From contig NZ_JHXO01000010.1 of NCBI RefSeq assembly GCF_000621705.1, positions 303,309 through 367,308 on the forward strand: a DNA stretch of 64,000 nucleotides. The letters run 5' to 3'. This DNA comes from Prolixibacter bellariivorans ATCC BAA-1284. GTDB lineage: Bacteria > Bacteroidota > Bacteroidia > Bacteroidales > Prolixibacteraceae. The notes under the pieces are model-generated. The model saw only the letters and a program-made list of their open reading frames with translations, searched no databases and had not been told where the DNA came from. This document shows, piece after piece, positions 53,650 to 61,074 of the stretch (the stretch's first letter is position 1; each line of letters opens with the position of its first letter). Both the position numbers and the translations under genes were made by a program.

Positions 53650-54360
53650 TTATTTCTTCCTTTCAAACGTACAGGAATCAATCCGGTTCAGATAGCGGAT
53701 GCCATTCTCTTCCTCCAATCGTAAAATAAAATCGAAGCGATCAAGCGAAAGGCACAAATCGAAATCGGTGGCCGGCGACCACTCACTATTGGCCGGATCA
53801 AGCAACCGGGCTCCATCTCCTTTACGGAGTTCTTCTACCATTTCGGCAAAATGCGTTGGCTTTCCTGTTAGCAAGTCCCGGATATATTCGGCCAGAAAAG
53901 TATCTTCCTGCGACGGACGTTCTCCGGCATAGCCCATACAAACCAAACTTACTGTTTCCGGCGAACGGTATCGAATGTATTCGGCAATGGCGGCAGCATT
54001 CACAAAACTACCGGTGATAATTTCATCAGCGTGAACGGCATTGACGATTCCCTGGGTACCGGAACTACTTCTGTGAATGACGGTTTTCCCTGACAAATCT
54101 GCTTCTAAAATATGTGTGGGCGAATTTCCGAAATCAAATCCCGGCACTTTTCGCTCGTTTTGCTCACCCATTATTATTGAGTCGGGAATTTCTTCCGCTA
54201 AGCGAAATGCTTCTTTAATGTTTCCTACCGGGACAATCCGCGAGGCTCCACGTTCCATGGCATAGCAAGCGGTTGAAAACGCCCGGAACACATCGATGAC
54301 CACAACCAGCCCATCGGCTTGTTGCGCACCTTCTATCAGTTGTAGAATCCGAATATTCAT
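53650..54360 (-). CDS. comB: 2-phosphosulfolactate phosphatase (ComB family)
   Basis: A 236-residue ComB-family phosphatase. Marks are VVIDVFRAFSTACYAMERGASRIVPVG near the N-terminus, GEQNERKVPGFDFGNSP, SSSGTQGIVNAV and VCMGYAGERPSQEDTFLAEYI. In methanogens ComB dephosphorylates (R)-2-phospho-3-sulfolactate in coenzyme M synthesis; bacterial homologues usually lack the rest of that route and their physiological substrate is unclear. None of comA, comC, comD or comE is seen nearby. It is co-transcribed with the PatB-type C-S lyase. Confidence 0.87.
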   Translation of the reverse strand: MNIRILQLIEGAQQADGLVVVIDVFRAFSTACYAMERGASRIVPVGNIKEAFRLAEEIPDSIIMGEQNERKVPGFDFGNSPTHILEADLSGKTVIHRSSSGTQGIVNAVHADEIITGSFVNAAAIAEYIRYRSPETVSLVCMGYAGERPSQEDTFLAEYIRDLLTGKPTHFAEMVEELRKGDGARLLDPANSEWSPATDFDLCLSLDRFDFILRLEEENGIRYLNRIDSCTFERKK

Positions 54361-54664
54361 TCAATATGATTTCTGGAAATGGAAAATCGGTTGTTCAATG
54401 AAATCCAAAATAAATGGAAATAGAGGGTTTTTCACGAAAGGAATTACTAAAAATTTTATCAAAGTTGAGTTTTTGAAGAAAAAAATTCAGTCAACTAAGC
54501 TCAGATTAATGAAACAGCTCATCGCGAGATCATATAAACTTCACACACACAAGACTGTATATATGACAGTTACAAGACCAAATACTAAAAGCTCTTCAAT
54601 TTAAGATCATATTCATTCGCTTTTCCCGTTTCCGATCACGCAGAGTTAAAACAGCAGTAATATA

Positions 54665-54712
54665 TGTTTTACAACATATGCTGTATAACATGTTTATATT
54701 TGCAGTGTAAAA
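54665..54712. promoter_or_regulatory. Inverted repeat around the promoter of the secreted protein
   Basis: GTTTTAC (54665-54671) and GTAAAAC (54706-54712) form a perfect 7-bp inverted repeat whose interval contains the -7 box TATATTTG (54694-54701). The arrangement suggests an operator flanking the promoter; no regulator is identified. Confidence 0.45.
54694..54701 (+). promoter_or_regulatory. -7 box (TATATTTG) of the small secreted protein
   Basis: Exact TAnnTTTG match, 30 nt before the ATG at 54732. Confidence 0.6.
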
Positions 54713-54731
54713 CCTCTTAATATTAGAAGCT

Positions 54732-55364
54732 ATGAAGACAACAAACTTTAAAACAATGATGAGCAAGAATTTAATGGTAGCAAGTTTGAGCGCGTTCTTC
54801 CTGGTTATTACAATTGGCCAAGCATTGGCAAGTGGTAAGACTTCAGTGTATACAAAAGATAATTCGGATCTGTCCATCGTTTCGGTCATCAATCCCGGAA
54901 CGGAACCAATGAGTATCACAATTGAAAATGACCTAGGAAATGTAGTTTATTATACCAAAAGCAATGTGTCGGGAAGCCAGTATTTCAAGGCATTCGATTT
55001 CTCGAAACTGGAAGATGGTAACTACAATCTGCGCGTTCGCTCTGGTAATAAAACATTGGTTCAGTCTTTCAACGTAGTTGATGGCCATGCCAATATGAAT
55101 GACCAGCTTGCAAATAACAAAGACATTGCTCCTACTTTCAGGTTTAAAAACAACATGCTCAAACTGTCCTACCTGAACCTGAGCAAGGACGACGTTGAAG
55201 TTTATCTTTACGACAACGACAACAACCTGGTCCACCAGGAAGACCTTGGTAAAGACGTAAGCCTCGGTCGCATCTTCAATTTCGACGCAGCAAAACCAGG
55301 TCAATACCAGGTTGTATTAAGCGTTGGAGATGAAAACAATTACACCTACACGGTGAATAAATAA
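54732..55364 (+). CDS. Small secreted beta-sandwich protein, function unknown
   Basis: A 210-residue protein with a signal peptide (LMVASLSAFFLVITIGQALA-S). Mature part: two beta-sandwich-like halves (about 35-118 and 125-210) with parallel phrases (GNVVYYTKSNVSGSQYFKAFDFSKLEDGNYNLRV and NNLVHQEDLGKDVSLGRIFNFDAAKPGQYQVVL), each like a DUF3244 or type IX-tail-like fold. The second half resembles the sorting domain fold but lacks a cargo domain in front, so a simple type IX cargo is unlikely. Single gene with its own promoter and terminator, which suggests independent and possibly high expression. Confidence 0.82.
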   Translation: MKTTNFKTMMSKNLMVASLSAFFLVITIGQALASGKTSVYTKDNSDLSIVSVINPGTEPMSITIENDLGNVVYYTKSNVSGSQYFKAFDFSKLEDGNYNLRVRSGNKTLVQSFNVVDGHANMNDQLANNKDIAPTFRFKNNMLKLSYLNLSKDDVEVYLYDNDNNLVHQEDLGKDVSLGRIFNFDAAKPGQYQVVLSVGDENNYTYTVNK

Positions 55365-55387
55365 ATTTTTGCATCATCAAAAAAAGC

Positions 55388-55417
55388 AAAGCGCCCTTCA
55401 GAAGGGCGCTTTTTTTA
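55388..55417 (+). terminator. Terminator of the small secreted protein gene
   Basis: An 11-bp perfect stem (AAAGCGCCCTT at 55388-55398 with AAGGGCGCTTT at 55402-55412), loop CAG, then five further T. Confidence 0.95.
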
Positions 55418-55484
55418 TGCCCTTATTTTTCACTCGCTCTTTGTCTTTTTCCCTATTCATTCATTCACATAAAACTGTATGCTA

Positions 55485-55516
55485 ATTGTAAAAAATACGC
55501 TATTTCACTACTTTTG
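55485..55516 (+). promoter_or_regulatory. Promoter of the GH2 gene
   Basis: ATTG at 55485-55488 and TACTTTTG at 55509-55516 with a 20-nt spacer. A start near 55523 is implied, which favours the ATG at 55576 over an in-frame ATG at 55534. Confidence 0.6.
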
Positions 55517-55575
55517 ACTGATTTGACAGTGAATTGCTATATATATCCAATAATATTCACGAATTAAAACCAAAC

Positions 55576-58356
55576 ATGAAAAGAGAGGCAACACAATTTC
55601 TGTTCCTGATTTTGTTTCTCTTTGCAGCACCGGCTCTTCAGGCGCAAAACGGTGCAGTAAAGCAAAAACAAATCACCAATTTTCAACTGCAGTCGTCGGC
55701 CGTAATCAACGCTTCCGGCGAAACATTATCCACTTCTTCTTACCAGGAAAATGTCTACTGGTTTCCAGTGAAAGTACCATCAACCGTACTTACCGGGCTG
55801 GTAGCCAACAATGTTTATCCCGATCCGTATCAGGGAATGAATAACATGTATATTCCTGACGCTTCCGACAGTTTCAACAAGGAGTATAATCTGGAACAGT
55901 ACAGCTTTCTTCCAAACAATCCCAATCCCTGGAAAAAGCCTTACTGGTACCGTACGTCTTTCAACGTACCCTCCAATGATAATGGCCGTCATTTCCAACT
56001 GATTTTTAAAGGAATTAACTACCGGGCTGCGGTTTGGGTAAACGGAAAACAGGTTGCCGACTCAACCGACATGGTGGGGATGTTTGCCGAATACAGTCTC
56101 GATGTCAGCAAAGAGATTAAAGCGGGTGCTGAAAATTACCTGGCGGTGAAAATTTATCCACTCGATTTCCCGGGCACACCGGCGCCCGAGCAGCTAAAAG
56201 CCATGGGTCCGTTCTTTGCCAATGGTGGTCCTACCGGCGATATCGGTAAAAATGTGACGATGCTCTGCTCGGTAGGCTGGGACTGGATGCCTCCGACACG
56301 CGACCGGAATATGGGAATCTGGCAGCCGGTTTATTTGAGGACTTCCGGAACAGTAACCATTAGTCGTCCGCATTTGGTGACGACATTGCCCGCCCTTCCG
56401 GACACAACCGTGGCCGATATTTCGTTGAAACTGCACCTGTCCAACCACGGCAGTTCCAATGAAAAAGGAAAGCTGAATGTTACCATCACGCCAGAAAGTT
56501 TCAGTGGTTCGTCCATCGAATTTTCAAAAGAGATTGCACTAAATGCAAATTCTTCCACGAAAGTGGAGCTCAATCCGGAAAACGAAAAAAGCCTGCATAT
56601 CACTAATCCGCATTTGTGGTGGCCCAATGGTCACGGTGCGCCCAACCTCTACCGTATCCGTTTGCAATACCTTGCCGGGAATACGGTTTCCGACGATACT
56701 ACCTTTGTTTTCGGAATTCGCACGGTGAGCTCAAAAGCAACCGAAGTGAAAGGCAAATTCCTGCGTCGCGACTTCTATGTGAACGGAAAACGTGTCAACC
56801 TGGTGGGTGGAGCCTGGGTCCCAGATATGATGGTGAACCGCGATTCCCTGCGCTATGACAACGAACTTCGGCTTTGCCAAAATGCCAACATCAACCTGGT
56901 GCGCATCTGGGGCGGTGGTATTACGCCTCCTGACCAGTTTTTCAACGCCGCCGACCGTTATGGTTTGCTGGTTTGGTCCGATTTCTGGGTAACCGGCGAT
57001 ACGCAGGGTGAATTCAAAGGCTCGCCCGACTGGCCACTGGAAGGAAATGTGTTCATCAAAAACATGACTAGCACCATTCTTCGTATCCGTAATCATCCGA
57101 GCTTGCTGTTGTGGACCGGTGGAAACGAAGGTCATGCGCGCAAAGAGCTTTATTACGCCATGCGCGACAGTATTATCAAACTCGACGGAACACGCCCCTT
57201 CATTCCGAGTTCTTCCGGCTTTGCCAAACTGCCGGCTGACTGGAAAGCTTCATGGCCCGATAACAAGCAATCGGGTGTATACAGCGGCGGACCGTATGCA
57301 TGGCAGAGTCCGAAACAATATTACAAGCTGGCCAACAACGCCAAAGACTGGGTTTTTAAAGACGAAACCGGTATCCCGTCGCAACCTCCGTACAATATTC
57401 TTCCGAAGATTATACCTGACCTGGTTTGGGATAAAACACTTCCGTTCCCATTGAATAATACCTGGGGGTACCACGATGCGGCTTCCGGTAACGGGAAATA
57501 TGACCTCTACTACAAGGACATGGTGAAACGTTTCGGCGAACCGAAATCGATGAAAGGATTTTCGGAAAAAATGCAGCTGATGAATGCCATGGGTTACCAG
57601 GGGATTTTCGAAGCAGCCGGAAGCAAACTGAGCGACAATGGCGGTGTGATGCTCTGGAAACTGAATGCAGCCCTGCCGAGTGTTATCTGGCAGGTGTACG
57701 ACTGGTATTTGATGCCCAATGCAGGCTACTATTTCATGCAAAATGCCGTCGAGCCTGTCCATGTACAGTACGACCAGGATAATGCCTCTGTGACTGTAGT
57801 AAATCGTTCCTACAGCCCGGAAAAGAATCTGGTTGCTGAAGCCGATGTGTATAATGTTCATTCGAAACTTATCAGCAGCGAATCCAAGAAGGTTAGTATG
57901 GATGCAGCGTCCGTCAAAAAAGTTTACTCACTGTCAAAAGTATTGGATAAAGCCGATGGTGTTTCGTTCGTTATTTTACGATTGAAGGATGAAAGTGGAA
58001 AAGTGATTTCACACAATTCATACTGGCTCTCGGCCAATGACGATTTTACCTCGATGAACGCGATGGATAAAGCGCAGGTTGAGTTGAAGGTCGTTAATAA
58101 AAACAAAGAAGGTTCGCATACAAAATGGACAGTCGAATTGACCAATCCGTCAGCTAAACTGGCCTTCTTCGTCCGTCCGATGCTGATGAATCGCGGCGAG
58201 GAAGTATTGCCCAGCTTGTGGTCGTCAAGTTATTTCACACTGAAGCCCGGAGAGTCAAGAACGGTAACGGTTAGCACACCTGTTCAGAAACTTGACAAAT
58301 CAGGTTTCCGGGTGGAAGGCTGGAACATTGAACCGATGTGCCGTCCGAACAAATAA
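55576..58356 (+). CDS. GH2 family glycosidase (mannosidase/glucosaminidase type)
   Basis: A 926-residue secreted family 2 glycoside hydrolase: signal peptide (FLFLILFLFAAPALQAQ), sugar-binding jelly roll (about 30-215), Ig-like domain (about 225-330), TIM barrel (about 335-640) and C-terminal Ig-like domains. The acid/base Glu is in LLLWTGGNEGHARKEL; the substrate-side motif is NINLVRIWGGGITPPDQFF. This spacing, with NEG rather than NEP, and the overall length match exo-beta-D-glucosaminidase and endo-beta-mannosidase (mannosylglycoprotein) subgroups rather than beta-galactosidases. Substrate uncertain. No SusCD pair is nearby. The start is set by the promoter position and the signal peptide. 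Confidence 0.9.
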   Translation: MKREATQFLFLILFLFAAPALQAQNGAVKQKQITNFQLQSSAVINASGETLSTSSYQENVYWFPVKVPSTVLTGLVANNVYPDPYQGMNNMYIPDASDSFNKEYNLEQYSFLPNNPNPWKKPYWYRTSFNVPSNDNGRHFQLIFKGINYRAAVWVNGKQVADSTDMVGMFAEYSLDVSKEIKAGAENYLAVKIYPLDFPGTPAPEQLKAMGPFFANGGPTGDIGKNVTMLCSVGWDWMPPTRDRNMGIWQPVYLRTSGTVTISRPHLVTTLPALPDTTVADISLKLHLSNHGSSNEKGKLNVTITPESFSGSSIEFSKEIALNANSSTKVELNPENEKSLHITNPHLWWPNGHGAPNLYRIRLQYLAGNTVSDDTTFVFGIRTVSSKATEVKGKFLRRDFYVNGKRVNLVGGAWVPDMMVNRDSLRYDNELRLCQNANINLVRIWGGGITPPDQFFNAADRYGLLVWSDFWVTGDTQGEFKGSPDWPLEGNVFIKNMTSTILRIRNHPSLLLWTGGNEGHARKELYYAMRDSIIKLDGTRPFIPSSSGFAKLPADWKASWPDNKQSGVYSGGPYAWQSPKQYYKLANNAKDWVFKDETGIPSQPPYNILPKIIPDLVWDKTLPFPLNNTWGYHDAASGNGKYDLYYKDMVKRFGEPKSMKGFSEKMQLMNAMGYQGIFEAAGSKLSDNGGVMLWKLNAALPSVIWQVYDWYLMPNAGYYFMQNAVEPVHVQYDQDNASVTVVNRSYSPEKNLVAEADVYNVHSKLISSESKKVSMDAASVKKVYSLSKVLDKADGVSFVILRLKDESGKVISHNSYWLSANDDFTSMNAMDKAQVELKVVNKNKEGSHTKWTVELTNPSAKLAFFVRPMLMNRGEEVLPSLWSSSYFTLKPGESRTVTVSTPVQKLDKSGFRVEGWNIEPMCRPNK

Positions 58357-58393
58357 CCGGACACTAAGGACATTAAGCATAGTTATTATGAAG

Positions 58394-58425
58394 AAGTGCG
58401 TTACCTTCGGGTGGCGCACTTTTTT
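58394..58425 (+). terminator. Terminator of the GH2 gene
   Basis: Stem AAGTGCG (58394-58400) with CGCACTT (58415-58421), extended inward by ACC/GGT around a TTCG tetraloop, followed by T-rich sequence. Confidence 0.9.
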
Positions 58426-58445
58426 ATCTGTCAAAGTTGGGATGA

Positions 58446-60248
58446 TTAACCTGCCGGTAGCGTAACAACAAATGCGGAGCCTTTGCCTTGTTCGCTTACA
58501 ACTTTTATTTGCCCACCGTTTTTATGGACCAACTCCCCTACCAGTTTCAATCCAAAACCAGTACCACTTTCTTTTTCAGTTCCCCGCTGTTGAACCCGGG
58601 AGGTTAGGTCAAATACTTTTTGTGCATCCGATTTTGTCATACCCATACCAAAATCGCGGACAGTCAACTCAACCGTATCGTTGTTCGCTTTTGCTAACAG
58701 TTCAATTCGGTTATTCCGGTACGAAAATTTAATGGCATTATCTATCAGGTTCCGGAATATGGTGTTCAGCATTCCTTTATCTGCAAAAACGACTAAATCA
58801 GGCTCTGATTTCATCTCTACCTGAAGCTCTTTATTCTTTAGTGCCAAATCGACCAGAGCTATTTGTTCATCAAATAACTCTTTCACGGAAACAGAAACCG
58901 GATGAAAGTCGATTTTCCCTTGCTGCAAACGCGACCAGTCGAGTATTTCATGAAGCAGTTTATTGTGCTTATTTGAAGCAATAGTTACTTCCTTCATATG
59001 CATGGAGCGTTCCTCTTTAGAGAAGGAGTCCTGATTTTCATTCATATAATCGAGATACTGACTCATGGCACCTGAAACATTCTTCAGATCATGCGATATA
59101 ATGGAAAAGAAGCGATCTTTGGTTTCCACGGCCTTTTGCAGCTTTTTTTCCGATTCAACTAATTGATGATGTAACTGAAATTTGCGGTAGGTTACATTCG
59201 CATAAATATAGGCTGCAGTCAACCAAATGATCAAAGAGAGCAAATAGAGATAGCAAATTGTCTTCACTGGTAACAAAGCGCCATAGCTCAACATTTTCCT
59301 GGGCACAAACGAAATTACCTTCCAGGAATAATCCTTCGGATAGTAAGAAGTAAATTCTTTATCACCTATTTCCTTTAACGGATATGCAGTACAAACCGTA
59401 AACAATCCACGTCTGGATCTAAATTGTCCATCTTCCGTCTGTAATATGCGTTGATACTCGTTAGGGAATAGCTTTTTGATTGTCAAATCCTTTTTCTCTT
59501 TGAACAAAAATCCCCATTCCATGGAAGTATCCGGAGCCATTAGAAAATATCCGTCATGATTGATCAAATAGTTTTCCCCTATCCCAATCGATGATTGTTC
59601 ATTTAGATCTTTCAAGAGCAAGCTACCGTCATAATTTAGTACATCAACGCCTACTTTTTCATTCGCCTCGTTGTAAACAGGTATACAGATCCGTACAACC
59701 GGACGAAAGGGTTTTTCGATTTTTTGATTTTCAACATTTAAATCGAAAGGCGATATATAAATGTAACCCTTCTTCAGCTTGATAGCATCTTTAAAATAGT
59801 ACCGATCACTTTTATCTTGCAGATTCTTCCTCGGTATAACTGTAACTTCTCCATTATTCCTGTTAACCCGGAAAATTTCCTTTCCATGGATATCGAGATA
59901 GCGCACCTGGTCATAACTTCGTTTTTTATCCATCAACAATTGAACCAGCCCCAAAAACAGATTTTGATCAGTTTTTAATCTGAACTGACCAAAGAAATTC
60001 CTTCTGAAGAACTGACTGCTGGACATAATTTGCATATCAAGAACAGCTTCATCCAGCTCGTGTTCCAACAAATGCTTTTCGGTGAAGACTTTCCGTTGTT
60101 GATTTAATTTGATCGCGATTATCTCCTGCTTTTTCCAGACGGTACTTCCGACAAACAAAATACCTAAGGAAATAGCAAAAAATATGAGAAACGCCGTCAG
60201 AAAACGCCGGATAAAATATGGCTTATATGTATTTATCCTTAAAGGCAT
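58446..60248 (-). CDS. Orphan sensor histidine kinase with dCACHE-like sensor
   Basis: A 600-residue membrane histidine kinase: helix (about 15-35), a long extracytoplasmic double-CACHE-like sensor (about 40-305, with VRYLDIHGKEIFRVNRNNGE, RYYFKDAIKLKKGYIYISPFDLN and NYLINHDGYFLMAPD), a second helix (about 320-345), HisKA with FFSIISHDLKNVSGAMSQYLDYM, and HATPase with NLIDNAIKFSYRNNR, VRDFGMGMTKSD and GTGFGLKLVGELVH. Such sensors often bind small organic molecules. No response regulator is adjacent, so the partner is elsewhere. Confidence 0.92.
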   Translation of the reverse strand: MPLRINTYKPYFIRRFLTAFLIFFAISLGILFVGSTVWKKQEIIAIKLNQQRKVFTEKHLLEHELDEAVLDMQIMSSSQFFRRNFFGQFRLKTDQNLFLGLVQLLMDKKRSYDQVRYLDIHGKEIFRVNRNNGEVTVIPRKNLQDKSDRYYFKDAIKLKKGYIYISPFDLNVENQKIEKPFRPVVRICIPVYNEANEKVGVDVLNYDGSLLLKDLNEQSSIGIGENYLINHDGYFLMAPDTSMEWGFLFKEKKDLTIKKLFPNEYQRILQTEDGQFRSRRGLFTVCTAYPLKEIGDKEFTSYYPKDYSWKVISFVPRKMLSYGALLPVKTICYLYLLSLIIWLTAAYIYANVTYRKFQLHHQLVESEKKLQKAVETKDRFFSIISHDLKNVSGAMSQYLDYMNENQDSFSKEERSMHMKEVTIASNKHNKLLHEILDWSRLQQGKIDFHPVSVSVKELFDEQIALVDLALKNKELQVEMKSEPDLVVFADKGMLNTIFRNLIDNAIKFSYRNNRIELLAKANNDTVELTVRDFGMGMTKSDAQKVFDLTSRVQQRGTEKESGTGFGLKLVGELVHKNGGQIKVVSEQGKGSAFVVTLPAG

Positions 60249-60499
60249 AACCGCATATCAGTTTTGTGCATAACGAACACAATGAATAAAAATAATTTTC
60301 TGTTTCACACCTGTTATAATCGGAAGATGTAAGACAGATTTTCATCATTTCGGGATTCCTCCCGGGGCATTTTATACCTGAACAAAGTTTACTGTCGTAA
60401 AACGGATTATCACAGTAAAAACGGGTATTAGAGTAATTTATTATGCGGTTATTTGAAAATCAAACAATTGGATAAACCTCTCAGATCATATTGTTTCAA
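60249..60499. other. Intergenic region upstream of histidine kinase
   Basis: No gene recognised. The promoter of the minus-strand kinase should lie near 60249-60300, but no exact TAnnTTTG box was found there. Confidence 0.4.
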
Positions 60500-60500
60500 C

Positions 60501-60600
60501 AAAAAAGGCGGCCCAATGGCTACCTTCACACACAATTACTCCAATCTACTCCCGGGGTATCCCGGGACTCATTAATCAATCTCTCAAGAGAGTTGTACAA
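60501..60600 (-). ncRNA. Structured element, copy 1 (candidate small RNA)
   Basis: Read on the minus strand: TTGTAC, a small CTCTC/GAGAG hairpin (60581-60592), the conserved block GATTGATTA followed by TGAGT, a GC-rich hairpin (60550-60567, 7-bp stem, loop ATAC-like), a variable 14-nt segment, the strongly conserved block TTGTGTGTGAAGGTAGCC (60518-60535), and a terminator-like hairpin (60507-60524, one mismatch) running into six U. It lies about 60 bp beyond the 5S rRNA terminator. A second copy at 63886-63982 shares all blocks, while its main hairpin has a different but still paired sequence. Not a family I can name. Confidence 0.65.
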
Positions 60601-60660
60601 GAAGTTATATTCCGGTCATCGGACCTGTTTGTCTTATCCTGGCATCTGCTCCCTTATCTG

Positions 60661-60690
60661 AAAAAAAACCGGCTCCAATAAAGGAACCGG
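60661..60690 (-). terminator. Terminator of the 5S rRNA gene
   Basis: On the minus strand: stem CCGGTTCC (60683-60690) with GGAGCCGG (60669-60676), one G-U pair, then eight U (60661-60668). It starts 17 nt after the 5S 3' end. Confidence 0.9.
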
Positions 60691-60707
60691 CCTTCAACGT
60701 AAAATAA

Positions 60708-60816
<109 letters not shown>

Positions 60817-61074
60817 CACCCCCGCATCAGCGGATTAGAAATCAAATAATTAAGAGCCGCATTTCTAAAGAAAATCAGGAAAAATCCGGGCCTTGCATAG
60901 AATGGCAGCCGCCCCTGCCACGCTATGTTGTTCATCGGGTTATACAAAATCGAATTATGATTGTAACTGATTGTTAACCGAAGCTTTTCATAGTTTAATA
61001 ATAAACTAACAACAACAGAACCTGCTCCTTCCTACATTTAGCCCCAGTAATTTTTAATTGATTCTAAATAAACC
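60817..61074. other. Region between 5S rRNA and phospholipase C gene
   Basis: 258 bp with no gene recognised and no visible 23S 3' sequence. Near the 5S side GCGGATT...AATAATTAAGAGCCGC could pair as a processing stem. It must contain the promoters of both divergent units unless the 5S RNA comes from a larger lost operon; no exact TAnnTTTG box was found on either strand. Confidence 0.4.

Larger units (their letters stand above)
54361..54731. other. AT-rich divergent intergenic region
   Basis: 371 bp without a convincing gene. It separates the minus-strand comB from the plus-strand secreted protein and holds the latter's promoter and a perfect inverted repeat at its right end. Nothing else was recognised. 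Confidence 0.5.

Noticed and set aside
54296..54604. A 102-residue plus-strand reading upstream of the small secreted protein.
   Set aside because: Partly antisense to comB, Lys/Ile/Asn-rich as expected from AT-rich DNA, no leader.
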